64,000 nucleotides of DNA. Source: an uncultured Clostridia bacterium (GTDB lineage: Bacteria; Bacillota; Clostridia; Christensenellales; Borkfalkiaceae). This document shows positions 52,493 to 61,737 of this stretch, piece after piece. The stretch spans positions 1 through 64,000 of the forward strand of contig CANRND010000003.1 in assembly GCA_947631905.1 (NCBI GenBank), in the 5' to 3' direction. Under the pieces are notes generated by a model, which saw only the letters and a list, made by a program, of their open reading frames with translations, had not been told where the DNA came from and ran no database searches. The stretch's first letter is position 1. Each line of letters opens with the position of its first letter. Position numbers and translations under genes: made by a program.

Positions 52493-53884
52493 TTATGGGA
52501 TACGTTCGAGCAAAACGAGCGTTTCCACCCACTTGGTTTGCGGGAACATGTCGAACGGACGCACGAGCTTGACCGCATACCGCGGCTCTGCGGGTTCCGC
52601 TTTGACAAGTTCTCCCCTTTCGTTCGGCTTCAAAGAACCCGTCAAAAGCCCTAAATCGCGCGCGAGCGTGGCGGGATTGCAACTCACCATGATAATCTTT
52701 TGAACCCCGCTTTCCGCCAAAGCGGCAATCACGGCGCGCTCCACCCCCGCGCGGGGCGGGTCGAGTACCACTGTGACGCGCCCTTTTTCGCGCGCAAGCA
52801 CCTGCGGGAGAAGTTCTTCCACCGTGCCGTTGAGATTTGTCATCTTGTCCTTTAACCCGTTCCGTCCGGCAAGTGCGTCGGCGCAGGCGGTGGCTTCGGG
52901 GACGATCTCGATGCCGTAGGCCTTTTTGCATTTCTGCGCGAACATGGCGGTGAGAAGTCCCCCGCCCGCATAGCAATCGATCACCGTCTCGTCCTCGTCA
53001 ACAAGGGAGACCGTGCGCTCGTACAGTTTGGCGCGCACGCCCTCGTTGACCTGCACAAACGTGTTCGCGCCCGCTTCGAAAGAGACGCCGCCCTCCGCGC
53101 ACTCGTAAAAGCCCTTGCCTTTGAGCAGGGTAAATTCTTTGCCGAAAATGACGTTGGTTTTTTCGGGATTATAATTGAGGTAAAAACTGTATTCGGGAAA
53201 GATGCCGTCGAGCAAAAAGAGAAAATAATCCACGCCCGGAAGACGGCGCTCGGCGGAGACCAGTGTGACGAGGAACTTCCGTTTGAGTTCCCGCACCACG
53301 ATGTGGCGGAGCTGGCCTTTGCCCGTCGTTTCGTCGTAGCCGTCCAGACCGCACGTCTCCATGAACTTATACACGGCGGCGATGAGCTTTTCCGACCATT
53401 CGGGATGGATGGGACAGACGGAAGTGGGAACGATGCGGTGCGAACGCTCGGCATAGAAGCCGACGACATTCTTGCCGTTCTGCCGCCCGATGGGAAGCTG
53501 TAATTTGTTGCGGTAACCGTACTCTTTCTCGCTCCGCTCGGTGCGGGAGACTTCGCACTCTATCCCGCCGATCTTTCTGAGCGCGTCCCGCACGAGATTT
53601 TGCTTGAACGTGAGCTGGTAGCGGTATTTGATGTGTTGCAAACGGCACCCGCCGCACCGCCCGAACACGGGGCAGACGGGGCGCGCGCGCTCTTCTGCGG
53701 GCGTGAAAATTTCCGTCGCTTTTCCGTAGGCGACGTTTCCCTTGCGGCTCAAAACCTTGATCTCCGCGCGTTCGCCCGGCAATAAAAAAGGCACGAAGAG
53801 AGTGACGCCGTCCTGACGGACGACCCCCTCTCCGTTCGTGCCGAGCGCTTCCGCAGTGCCGACGATGACGTCGTTCTTTTCCAT
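52493..53884 (-). CDS. rlmD: 23S rRNA (uracil-5-)-methyltransferase, RlmD/RumA family
   Basis: The protein has 463 aa. An N-terminal TRAM domain (VVRQDGVTLFVPFLLPGERAEIKVL) is followed by a four-cysteine iron-sulfur region (CPVFGRCGGCRLQHIKY) and the methyltransferase domain with VIDCYAGGGLLTAMFA, LDPPRAGVERAVI and the catalytic Cys in IIMVSCNPATLARDL. The enzyme methylates C5 of a uridine in 23S rRNA using SAM. Firmicutes homologues may modify two sites (RlmCD), so the site is uncertain. Confidence 0.93.
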   Translation of the reverse strand: MEKNDVIVGTAEALGTNGEGVVRQDGVTLFVPFLLPGERAEIKVLSRKGNVAYGKATEIFTPAEERARPVCPVFGRCGGCRLQHIKYRYQLTFKQNLVRDALRKIGGIECEVSRTERSEKEYGYRNKLQLPIGRQNGKNVVGFYAERSHRIVPTSVCPIHPEWSEKLIAAVYKFMETCGLDGYDETTGKGQLRHIVVRELKRKFLVTLVSAERRLPGVDYFLFLLDGIFPEYSFYLNYNPEKTNVIFGKEFTLLKGKGFYECAEGGVSFEAGANTFVQVNEGVRAKLYERTVSLVDEDETVIDCYAGGGLLTAMFAQKCKKAYGIEIVPEATACADALAGRNGLKDKMTNLNGTVEELLPQVLAREKGRVTVVLDPPRAGVERAVIAALAESGVQKIIMVSCNPATLARDLGLLTGSLKPNERGELVKAEPAEPRYAVKLVRPFDMFPQTKWVETLVLLERIP

Positions 53885-53887
53885 GTC

Positions 53888-54418
53888 TTACCTCCGTATG
53901 CGGCGAACGGCCATGTCCGCCGAACGCTGGCAGAAGAATATCATGACGTCGTACACGACAAAAAACAGCGTGCCGCCGAGAAAGACGATGTAATAGAAAA
54001 AGCGGACGATGACGTCGGGGAATGGCATTCCCGCCATCACAGTGAGGACAAAGAACGAGAGCCACATGGAAAGATCGAACCAGACCGCTTTCCCGATGAG
54101 GCACAGCGCCTTGAACGGGGTGCGTTTGACGTATTTCTTTTGCAGATAATTGACGATGGGGTGCAACCCGAAGAATACCGCGTAAGGGACGATCTTCCAC
54201 AGCGCAACGGGAAGCGCGATGAGGCCCGCCGCAAGAAAGGCGAGCAGGCTCCCCCATACGAAATCTTTGGACAGCGGCACCATGAGCGCAAAGGTCGCCA
54301 CAAGATACCCCGTAGCGAGCAAAAAGGGATTGAGCGTGCCGAGCATGAGAAACCCCGCCGCAAACGCCGCCGCGAGGGCGGACAACGCGATCTCGAACGA
54401 TTTCGTCGGCTTTTTCAT
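53888..54418 (-). CDS. Hypothetical integral membrane protein of the J-like/DUF5685 cluster
   Basis: The protein has 176 aa. About five hydrophobic segments (10-27, 29-47, 55-75, 76-90 with NYLQKKYVKRTPF, and 107-160) predict a polytopic membrane protein with a basic C-terminus (VRRIRR). I recognise no family. It lies 12 bp after the J-like gene and 3 bp before the RNA methyltransferase gene, all on one strand. The arrangement suggests that it works with the J-like and DUF5685 proteins, but that is inference. Confidence 0.65.
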   Translation of the reverse strand: MKKPTKSFEIALSALAAAFAAGFLMLGTLNPFLLATGYLVATFALMVPLSKDFVWGSLLAFLAAGLIALPVALWKIVPYAVFFGLHPIVNYLQKKYVKRTPFKALCLIGKAVWFDLSMWLSFFVLTVMAGMPFPDVIVRFFYYIVFLGGTLFFVVYDVMIFFCQRSADMAVRRIRR

Positions 54419-54430
54419 ACCCGTCCTGCG

Positions 54431-55030
54431 TTATCTGCAATTACAGCAGAGATTGAACAGGCAGTTGACGCAAAGGAACGTATAGCAGAAACTTGCGCAG
54501 TTGGCGCACCAGTTCCCTCCCATCTGCCCGTCGGCCGCGGGATCGGGGTTGATGTTTTCCGCCCCGCCCGTCTCTTGGCGGTAGTCCGCGCGGGCGCGCA
54601 ATTTTTCATACGCGTCGCGGTATTTCTGGTTGCCGCCGTCAAGCTGCATGGCGATTTCGAGCTGTTTTTTGCTCTCGTTGATCCAGTTCTTTTTATAGAA
54701 CACCACCGACTGTAAATAGTGCCATTCCGCGGTGCGTTCGTTGAACGAATCGAGCTTTTCCTGCGCTTCGGCGATCTTGCCCGCGCGGATAAGTTCGGCC
54801 ACCTCGTCGAACGCGCTCTTGCCGCCGTCGTTTCTGCTCTTTTCGCGGCGCTCCCGCATGATCTCTTCGTAAGCGGCGTCGATCTTTTCGAGCATACGGG
54901 CGGCGTTATTGCCCGCCTCGCCGTCCAGCCAGCGCTCCTCATTGTATTTCTTTTTGAGATCGCGGTAGGCCTCCTTGATCTCCTCGTCCGTGGCGTTTTC
55001 GCTCACTTGCAGAATTTCGTAATTAGTCAT
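54431..55030 (-). CDS. J-domain-like protein lacking HPD, with a cysteine-rich tail
   Basis: The protein has 199 aa. The N-terminus (MTNYEILQVSENATDEEIKEAYRDLKKKYNEER, 1-33) is a J domain by shape, but the HPD tripeptide that activates DnaK is replaced around position 31. A TPR-like helical region follows (about 75-150: AGKIAEAQEKLDSFNERTAEWHYLQSVVFY...). The tail packs eight cysteines in about 27 residues (GGNWCANCASFCYTFLCVNC, then LFNLCCNCR), which could bind zinc or an iron-sulfur cluster or be lipidated. Without HPD it should not stimulate Hsp70 normally. Its neighbours are a membrane protein and a DUF5685 protein. Confidence 0.75.
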   Translation of the reverse strand: MTNYEILQVSENATDEEIKEAYRDLKKKYNEERWLDGEAGNNAARMLEKIDAAYEEIMRERREKSRNDGGKSAFDEVAELIRAGKIAEAQEKLDSFNERTAEWHYLQSVVFYKKNWINESKKQLEIAMQLDGGNQKYRDAYEKLRARADYRQETGGAENINPDPAADGQMGGNWCANCASFCYTFLCVNCLFNLCCNCR

Positions 55031-55056
55031 GTCTTTGTCCCTTTGTTTGTTTCAAA

Positions 55057-55920
55057 TCAGATTTTTACCGTCATCTTCTCGGGGGCTTCTCCCTTGAAAA
55101 CGCGCATCGTTTCGAGCGGGATGCCGCGGAGAATGACGTTGTCCGTGAGATCGCGGTTGAAATAAAACCGGCAGCCCGACAGCCCCTCGCGCAGGTCGTA
55201 GAACAGCGCGTCGAACAGGAAACGGACGTCGTCTCCGTGTTTTTCGAGAAGCTCCTGTTTGCCCGCCGCGCCGTACTCCGCCGCAAAGGGGTTAAAATTC
55301 CCCTTTTTACGGTCCTTGTCGTAGTCGTCGAGCGCGTCAATGAGATATACCCATTTCCCGAGCGCGTAAAACAGCTCGTCCGTGCTTGCGCTTGCTTTCT
55401 CCCCCAAAAAGTGCCGCGAGAGCTTTACCATCATGTTCGCCGTGGGATCGGCGGCGCGGTCGACGGAAGCGTTTTCCCGCTCCGCTTTCGCCTGTTCCGC
55501 CATGTAGTCCTCGACGAGACAAATAAGTTCGGGGTAAGTCTTTTTCGCGCGCTTGAAGCCGCGCTTGAACCACAGCCGTTTCCCCCGTTTTTTTTCGCCG
55601 TCCCCGAGATCGTCGGTGAGTTTATAGTACACAAGCGCCGTGTTGAGCGCGCCCAGCTCTTTCGTCAGCGCGTCCGCCTTTGCAATGGGCCGCTTTTTGA
55701 CGGCGTGTTCAAAACAGTTCTGTTTTTCGATCTCCACGTCCACGCCCGTCAGGTTGTGCAGGAGCGCGGAGAGAAAGGTCATGTCGTAAGAAAGCCCCAG
55801 CCGCGCCATTTGCCCGCAGGAAGCGCCGATGCCCTTGCAAAGCCCGCAATACAGCGCCTTATAGAGCATCATGTCCTTTACGAACAGGTTGGGCAGATCG
55901 TAGCGAACGTAGCCGAACAT
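55057..55920 (-). CDS. DUF5685-family protein
   Basis: The protein has 287 aa and is helical. The N-terminus MFGYVRYDLPNLFVKDMMLYKALYCGLCKGIG is the family signature, including Cys25 and Cys28. Two aspartate-rich motifs stand out: TDDLGD (Asp103, 104, 107) and IDALDDYDKD (Asp195-203), in otherwise helical context about 90 residues apart. That spacing and composition recall the metal-binding motifs of isoprenoid synthase-fold enzymes, but homology is not shown. Its start overlaps the trpS stop by one base. No function is established for the family. Confidence 0.75.
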   Translation of the reverse strand: MFGYVRYDLPNLFVKDMMLYKALYCGLCKGIGASCGQMARLGLSYDMTFLSALLHNLTGVDVEIEKQNCFEHAVKKRPIAKADALTKELGALNTALVYYKLTDDLGDGEKKRGKRLWFKRGFKRAKKTYPELICLVEDYMAEQAKAERENASVDRAADPTANMMVKLSRHFLGEKASASTDELFYALGKWVYLIDALDDYDKDRKKGNFNPFAAEYGAAGKQELLEKHGDDVRFLFDALFYDLREGLSGCRFYFNRDLTDNVILRGIPLETMRVFKGEAPEKMTVKI

Positions 55921-56918
55921 TATTCCCCCTGGTAAAAGCCCACCTTGCGGTAGACCTTGGAGAGCGTTTTGCGCGCGGTCTTATAGGCGCGTTCGGCCCC
56001 CGCGGCAAGAACGCCGCTCAAATACGCCTTGTCTTTGAGAATGCGCGCCTGTTCCGCCTGAACGGGGGCGAGCTTGTCCGCAACGGCCTCGCCCACCGCG
56101 AGCTTGAACTCGCCGTAGCCCTTGCCCGCGAAGTCTTTTTCAGCCTCCTCCACCGTCTTTCCCGTAAAGGACGCATAGACCGTGAGCAGGTTTGAAACGC
56201 CCGGTTTTTCGTCGGGAGCAAAGCGGATCTCGTTCCCGCTGTCCGTAACGGCGCGCTTGAACTTGCGCAGGATCGCGTCCCTGTCATCCGTGAGATAGAC
56301 GGAGGCATTGGGATTTTCGTCCGACTTGCTCATCTTCTTCGTCGGGTCTTGAAGAGATGCGATCTTTGCGCCCTGCTTTAAGATGAGCGCTTTGGGGACG
56401 GTGAACGTCTCGCCGAAACGGTTGTTGAAGCGGATGGCGAGGTCCCGCGTGATCTCGACGTGCTGGGTCTGGTCCTGCCCCACGGGGACATAGTCCGCCT
56501 GGTAGAGCAGGATGTCCGCCGCCATCAGCACGGGATAATCCATGAGGCCCATATTGATATTGTCGGCGTGTTTCTGGGATTTATCCTTGAACTGCGTCAT
56601 GCGCTCCATTTCGCCCACATAGGCGATGCAATTGAGGACCCACGCGAGTTCCGCATGCTGCGGCACCTGCGACTGCACATAGAGGGTGCATTTTTCGGGG
56701 TCGATCCCGCAGGCGATGTAGAGCGCCGCAAGTTCGAGCGTTCTTCTTCTCAGTTCGGACGGCTCCTGCCGCACCGTGATGGCGTGCATGTTCGCCATAG
56801 CGAAAAAGCATTCGTATTCCGCCTGCATCGAGAGCCAGTTCCGTATGGAACCGACATAGTTCCCGATGGTGAGATTTCCGCTCGGCTGGATCGCCGAATA
56901 GACCGTTTTTCTTTCCAT
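55920..56918 (-). CDS. trpS: Tryptophanyl-tRNA synthetase
   Basis: The protein has 332 aa. It is a class I synthetase with the HIGH-equivalent PSGNLTIGNYVG (13-24) and the KMSKS loop KKMSKSDENPNA. It charges tRNA-Trp. The consensus promoter predicts a leader of only about 25 nt, so there is no T-box. It heads a run of genes on the same strand (DUF5685, J-like, membrane protein, RNA methyltransferase, MIF-like protein). Confidence 0.97.
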   Translation of the reverse strand: MERKTVYSAIQPSGNLTIGNYVGSIRNWLSMQAEYECFFAMANMHAITVRQEPSELRRRTLELAALYIACGIDPEKCTLYVQSQVPQHAELAWVLNCIAYVGEMERMTQFKDKSQKHADNINMGLMDYPVLMAADILLYQADYVPVGQDQTQHVEITRDLAIRFNNRFGETFTVPKALILKQGAKIASLQDPTKKMSKSDENPNASVYLTDDRDAILRKFKRAVTDSGNEIRFAPDEKPGVSNLLTVYASFTGKTVEEAEKDFAGKGYGEFKLAVGEAVADKLAPVQAEQARILKDKAYLSGVLAAGAERAYKTARKTLSKVYRKVGFYQGE

Positions 56919-56948
56919 TTTTTCACCGAACCTCAGTAATACAGGTAG

Positions 56949-56977
56949 ATTATACCAAATTCTTCGGAAAATTGCAA
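56949..56977 (-). promoter_or_regulatory. Promoter of trpS
   Basis: TTGCAA and TATAAT are separated by 17 nt. Confidence 0.75.
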
Positions 56978-57005
56978 TGCCTATCCGTTATGTTTCGGTG
57001 AAAAT

Positions 57006-60000
57006 TTATGAGGCATAGCGGGATTCCGCGGCGCGGACCGCCGTATTTTCGCCCAAGCGGAAGGCGAAATAGTTCTGCGTTCCCTCCTCGCGGGCGATGA
57101 AACCGCCCGCGCCCTCGCACACATAGGAGAACTTTCTTTCCCCGAGCGTGACGCCGTAGCCGCCGATCCGCAAGGTCCCGCCGTCCGTTTCGTATTCTCC
57201 CTCGCGCGCCGCGAGTGCGGCGTTATAGACGGAGTAAGCGCCCCCCTCCGCCGTCCGTTCTGTTCTGAAACGGAACTCTTCGCCGTACAGATCGAACGTA
57301 AACTCGTTTTCTCCGACGGTTTGATAGCTCCCTACCCGCCAGACGTTGTTTTTGCGGTAGTACGCCGCGCCGTCCCCCTGCAAAAAGAGCGCGCCGCCCT
57401 CCGCGGGGGTGTAGAGGCCGAACTCTTCGGAGAGCTTGACAAGCGTTCCGTTCGCGCCGAAGCGGAAGCCCGCCATGCCCGAGAGCGCGGGGAGCTCCTC
57501 CGACGAGAATACCACGATCCCCACGTCGGTGACCGTCACCGTTCCGCTGTATTCGGTCTCTCCGGCGGCGTATGTGCCGAGGCCGCATCCGTCGAGCGAA
57601 AGCGTTTCCCCGTCCCCGACGCGGTAGACGGCCTCTTTCGAGCGGTCGTAGACGCGATATTCGTCGCCGTACAGGCGGTAAGCAAACTCCTTTTCGGCGG
57701 AAAGGAAGAGCCGTTCCGCGGAATACATGCCGAAGTAGTCTTTCTCCGCGCGGTAAATCGCGCTCTTGCCGTCCGTTTGCAGGAAGAGTTCGCTCTTGCC
57801 GTCGGGCGCGGCGTATCTTGCGTAGCGCGCCAGAGTAAACTCCCCGCCGCCCAGCGTAAACCGCCAGAGTTCATTCCCGCGGACGATCTCCGCCGCCGAC
57901 CCGTTCATGCGGTAGGGCGCGGAGAACTCTTCGTTCCCGTCCCGATAGTGCGCGGAGCCGAAGCCGTTGAGCGAAAGCACACTTTCCCCGTGCGTAAAGT
58001 CGCCAGCCGTATCCGATTTCAGACAGCCGAACACGCCGTTTTTCTCCTCGATCAGAAATGCCGCCGCACGGTCCCCGAACGCGCAACCGATGGTGTTCCG
58101 CCCCGAAACCGCATACGTTCCGTAAAGTTTCTCTTTGCCCGCGTAGATCGCGCCGTTCTTGCCGTCGAGAATGAGGAGCGCCTCCTCGCTTTCGGACAAC
58201 ACGGGGAACACGCCCGCCGTCATGGACGGATTTTCGCTCACCCGCTTTGCGGCGCGGTCCACCGTGAGCGAAAGGGTGCGGTAGGCGGTGCGCATCTCCT
58301 CGCCCCATAAGAGGAGCAGGGTTTCGTCCGCGTACACGACGTTCAGTTCGGACTGCCCGCCGAACATGTCGCGGTAAATTGCGCCGCCGAAGCCGTCGAG
58401 TTGAAGCGCGGGACCCCATTCGCTCTCGAACGCGCCGTAGTTTTCTTCGTCATAGACCAGATAGCCGCTTCCCGAAAGACGGAAACGGAAACTTTCCTCC
58501 CCCGAAAAGAGCCAGTCTTCGCCGTCCTTGCCATAAGCGCCCTCGGCAAGAATAAGGTTCCCGCCGCGGAGGACCGCTCCGCCCGCGCCGTCGAGGACGA
58601 GCGTCCCCTTTGCCCCCGTATAGGCGCCGTTTTCCTCCCCCGTTTGCACAAAACCGCTCCCTATAAGCGTAAATTTGAGGGGCGTTTCCGCCTGCACCGT
58701 GACGATATTCCCCTCCCGCGTGAACGGACCCGCAATCTCCCCGCTCTCCGCGCGGTACACCGCTTTCAACCCGTATCCGTCGAGCGTGAGCGTCCCCGCG
58801 GCGGAGACGTATTCCCCCGAAAGGGCGGGATCGAAGTAGAGGAACGCCTGCTCGCGCGCAAAGTCCTGTCCGTCCGACCACACCCGCTCGCCGAGCAAAA
58901 TGCGGAACGGCTCCCCCTCTGCGGGAGCGAACTCCCACTCCCCGCTCTTTCCGCCGCCGCGGTAACTGCCCGCAAGAGCCGTCTCGCCCCGCTTCCATAC
59001 CCCGCCGCCGTAGCCGTCGAGGGAGAGACGGTCGGATAAAAACGCGCCCGCGCCGAGATCGTAGGCGGTATAGGCGTTCTTTTCGTTCCCCTGCCTCAGG
59101 AACGTGTCCGTTCCGAGACGGAAGCGGAACGAAAGCCCGCCCGCCGAGAACACATAGTCTCCCGTATAACGTTGCGCCGTTTCATCGTAATCGTAGACAT
59201 AGCCGCCGCTCACCTCGGACTGCGCCGAGGAGTAGACGGCCGTATTGCTCCCGAAATCGAGCGTGAGAACGCCGTACTGCTCGCCCGAGGCGTTTTCCGC
59301 CAAATTCGAACCGACGTATCTGCCCGAGTCGTCGGGCAAAAATCCGCCCCGCGCCAGCCTGCCGCGGTAGTCCCCCGCGACAAAGGCGCCGCTTTCGGGG
59401 AAATATTGCCCCGTGACGCGCTCTTCCCCGAGGGTGAAGTCGGCGCGCAAAGTTTCGCCCTCGCCCACTTCCACGGCGAGGATCCCCTCTCCGCGCACAT
59501 TCGGGTAGAGTTTCCCCCAGCCGCCCGAAAGATCGAGCGAACGTTCGAGCGTGACCGTCTCTCCCCCCGCATATTCCGTTCCGTTGCCGTCCGCCCAGCC
59601 GAAGAAAGTGTACCCCTCGGGACAGGCGGGCGAGGGCAGGGTGATATGCGCCCCGTAGCGGGAACCGATCTCCCCCTCCTCCGTATTCCCGTCCGGAAGA
59701 CGGGTGCCGTAACGCAACGTGAGTTTTTCCCGCGTGAAGCAGAGGGTGAACAAGTTCTCCCCCTCGCGCAGACGTGCGGACGGCGTGGAGCTTTCCGCAT
59801 CATAGAGGAAATGTTCCACGGCGGGTGTGCGCGCCGTGAACTGCGTACCCAGCCAATCCGCGCCCGCATAGCTCAGTTCTTCGCTCTTGATGAATTGATC
59901 GGGTTCGTCCGCCGATTGCAGAAAGACAGCGACTTCGTACTCCGCCTTGTAGCGCGCGGAAAGACGCATGTCCTCCTCCGTCATCTTTACGCCGTCGGAG

Positions 60001-60470
60001 AGAAGTACGCCGTCAAGCTCCCAACCGCCGAAGACGAGTCCGTCTTTTTGCGGAACGTAGTCCGAAAGATACCCCAACAGGTCGGTACCTGGGCGGATAC
60101 GGTGTTCGGTCTGCGCCAAAGAGCCGCCCTCCGTCTCCAACGTGAGAACGGGACAGCGGACGTACTTCGCGTAATATGTAGCGCTGTGGCTGGGCAAGAC
60201 GTCGGGAAGCGAAAGCTCTTCGCCCGTAAAGCTCGCGTCGGAATACCAGCCGTCGAAGAAAAATCCCTCTTTTTCGGGGTCCTGCGGCTTTGGGTACGCC
60301 CCGCCCGAGGGGCCCTCGACCGAGGCGAGATAGGTGCCGTCGCCCGTTTCGAAGCGGAGCGTTACCTTTTCGCTGCACGCCGCCGCCACAAGGACGGTGA
60401 GAAGTAGTGCGAACACCACCGAAAAGGCGGTTACAAAGAGTGTGACAAAAGTTCTGCGGACAGTTTTCAC
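57006..60470 (-). CDS. Giant exported beta-repeat protein with InlB-type domains
   Basis: The protein has 1154 aa. The GTG start is chosen because AGGAG lies 8 nt upstream; the in-frame extension before it has no signal. A basic N-terminus and hydrophobic segment end at AAACSEK, a possible lipobox. Three InlB/Listeria-Bacteroides-type domains follow (FDGWYSDASF, FGGWELDG and FFGWADGNG). From about residue 360 to the end, roughly ten degenerate repeats of 60-75 residues share the core LxLDGxGxAxYR...G.Y followed by a F.FR/Y.Y strand (for example LSLDGYGGGVWKRG, LVLDGAGGAVLRGG, LQLDGFGGAIYRDM). It is monocistronic and divergent from fba. A surface adhesin or glycan-binding role is plausible; the repeat itself I do not recognise. 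Confidence 0.8.
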   Translation of the reverse strand: MKTVRRTFVTLFVTAFSVVFALLLTVLVAAACSEKVTLRFETGDGTYLASVEGPSGGAYPKPQDPEKEGFFFDGWYSDASFTGEELSLPDVLPSHSATYYAKYVRCPVLTLETEGGSLAQTEHRIRPGTDLLGYLSDYVPQKDGLVFGGWELDGVLLSDGVKMTEEDMRLSARYKAEYEVAVFLQSADEPDQFIKSEELSYAGADWLGTQFTARTPAVEHFLYDAESSTPSARLREGENLFTLCFTREKLTLRYGTRLPDGNTEEGEIGSRYGAHITLPSPACPEGYTFFGWADGNGTEYAGGETVTLERSLDLSGGWGKLYPNVRGEGILAVEVGEGETLRADFTLGEERVTGQYFPESGAFVAGDYRGRLARGGFLPDDSGRYVGSNLAENASGEQYGVLTLDFGSNTAVYSSAQSEVSGGYVYDYDETAQRYTGDYVFSAGGLSFRFRLGTDTFLRQGNEKNAYTAYDLGAGAFLSDRLSLDGYGGGVWKRGETALAGSYRGGGKSGEWEFAPAEGEPFRILLGERVWSDGQDFAREQAFLYFDPALSGEYVSAAGTLTLDGYGLKAVYRAESGEIAGPFTREGNIVTVQAETPLKFTLIGSGFVQTGEENGAYTGAKGTLVLDGAGGAVLRGGNLILAEGAYGKDGEDWLFSGEESFRFRLSGSGYLVYDEENYGAFESEWGPALQLDGFGGAIYRDMFGGQSELNVVYADETLLLLWGEEMRTAYRTLSLTVDRAAKRVSENPSMTAGVFPVLSESEEALLILDGKNGAIYAGKEKLYGTYAVSGRNTIGCAFGDRAAAFLIEEKNGVFGCLKSDTAGDFTHGESVLSLNGFGSAHYRDGNEEFSAPYRMNGSAAEIVRGNELWRFTLGGGEFTLARYARYAAPDGKSELFLQTDGKSAIYRAEKDYFGMYSAERLFLSAEKEFAYRLYGDEYRVYDRSKEAVYRVGDGETLSLDGCGLGTYAAGETEYSGTVTVTDVGIVVFSSEELPALSGMAGFRFGANGTLVKLSEEFGLYTPAEGGALFLQGDGAAYYRKNNVWRVGSYQTVGENEFTFDLYGEEFRFRTERTAEGGAYSVYNAALAAREGEYETDGGTLRIGGYGVTLGERKFSYVCEGAGGFIAREEGTQNYFAFRLGENTAVRAAESRYAS

Positions 60471-60620
60471 GATCGTTTCTCCTTCCCTGCGCCAAAAGCG
60501 CGAGGTAAATTTGATTTTATCACTTCCCCGCCGCAAAAAAACGCCGATGTTGGCGAATGAACGCTTTCTTTATCCGTTTTGCTTTTCCCAAAAATTTCCG
60601 CGGGATTTCCGCAAACCCCC

Positions 60621-60649
60621 TTGCTTTTTCGGCGGGAATGGGGTATAAT
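60621..60649 (+). promoter_or_regulatory. Promoter of fba
   Basis: TTGCTT and TATAAT are separated by 17 nt, with a short leader containing GGAGGGG. Confidence 0.85.
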
Positions 60650-60676
60650 TGAAAAAAATTCATTCGGAGGGGATTT

Positions 60677-61612
60677 ATGCCATTAGTTACAACCAAGGAA
60701 ATGTTCAAAAAAGCGTACGAGGGCGGTTATGCCGTCGGCGCGTTCAACGTGAACAATATGGAGATGATCCAGGCCATCGTGGAAGCGGCCAACGAGTGCC
60801 GTTCCCCCGTTATTTTACAGGTGTCCGCGGGCGCGAGAAAATACGCCAACCCCACCTATTTGCGCCACCTCGTGTTCGCCGCTGCGGAAGAGACGGATAT
60901 TCCCATCGCGCTTCACCTCGACCACGGCGCGGACTTCGAGATCTGCAAGAGCTGTATTGAAAACAACTTTACGTCCGTCATGATCGACGCTTCTTCCAAG
61001 CCGTGGGAAGAAAACATCGCCCTCACGAAACAGGTCGTGGAGTACGCGCACGACCACGGCGTTGTGGTAGAGGCCGAACTCGGCAAGCTCGCGGGGATCG
61101 AGGACGATGTACATGTGGAGGCCCACGACGCGATGTTCACCTCGCCCGACGAAGTGGAGGAGTTTACGTCGAGAACGGGGATCGACTCCCTTGCGATCGC
61201 CATCGGCACTTCGCACGGCGCCTATAAATTCAAACCCGGGCAGGACCCCAAGCTCCGCATCGACATTCTGGAAGAGATCGGCAGAAGACTTCCCGGCTTC
61301 CCCATCGTTCTCCACGGCGCGTCGAGCGTTCCGCAGGACCAGGTGGCGATCGTCAATGCGTTCGGCGGTTCCATGCCCAACGCCATCGGCATTCCCGAGA
61401 GCGAACTGAGAAAGGCCGCCAAGCTCGCCGTCTGCAAGATCAACATCGACTCCGACCTGCGCGTCGCCTTTACCGCGGCGATCAGAAAGCACCTCGCGGA
61501 AAATCCGTCCCACTTCGACCCCCGCCAGTATCTCGGAGACGCAAGGGCGAATATGAAAGAAATGGTGAAGCACAAGATCGTAGACGTACTCGGCTGCGCG
61601 GGAAAAGCGTAA
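60677..61612 (+). CDS. fba: Class II fructose-1,6-bisphosphate aldolase
   Basis: The protein has 311 aa. It is a zinc-dependent aldolase with GAFNVNNMEMIQAIVEAA at the N-terminus, the zinc ligands in ALHLDHGADFE and the second His in AIGTSHGAYKF and VLHGASSVP. It splits fructose 1,6-bisphosphate in glycolysis and works in reverse in gluconeogenesis. GGAGGGG before the ATG is a strong ribosome site and the promoter is near consensus, which fits high expression. The single gene ends at a good terminator. Confidence 0.97.
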   Translation: MPLVTTKEMFKKAYEGGYAVGAFNVNNMEMIQAIVEAANECRSPVILQVSAGARKYANPTYLRHLVFAAAEETDIPIALHLDHGADFEICKSCIENNFTSVMIDASSKPWEENIALTKQVVEYAHDHGVVVEAELGKLAGIEDDVHVEAHDAMFTSPDEVEEFTSRTGIDSLAIAIGTSHGAYKFKPGQDPKLRIDILEEIGRRLPGFPIVLHGASSVPQDQVAIVNAFGGSMPNAIGIPESELRKAAKLAVCKINIDSDLRVAFTAAIRKHLAENPSHFDPRQYLGDARANMKEMVKHKIVDVLGCAGKA

Positions 61613-61663
61613 ATTGTATTGTTGAAAACATTGTGGAAAACTGAGTAGAAAACTGTGTATAAA

Positions 61664-61699
61664 AACGCCGCCCGCGGACTTCTGTCCGCGGGCGGCGTT
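61664..61699. terminator. Terminator of fba
   Basis: The stem AACGCCGCCCGCGGA and its complement around CTTCTG is followed by TTTTAT. Confidence 0.88.
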
Positions 61700-61737
61700 T
61701 TTATACAACATTCATGCTGTTCAACCCTTAAGGCACA

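Noticed and set aside
56919-57005. T-box riboswitch upstream of trpS
   Set aside because: The promoter leaves a leader of only about 25 nt, too short for a T-box.
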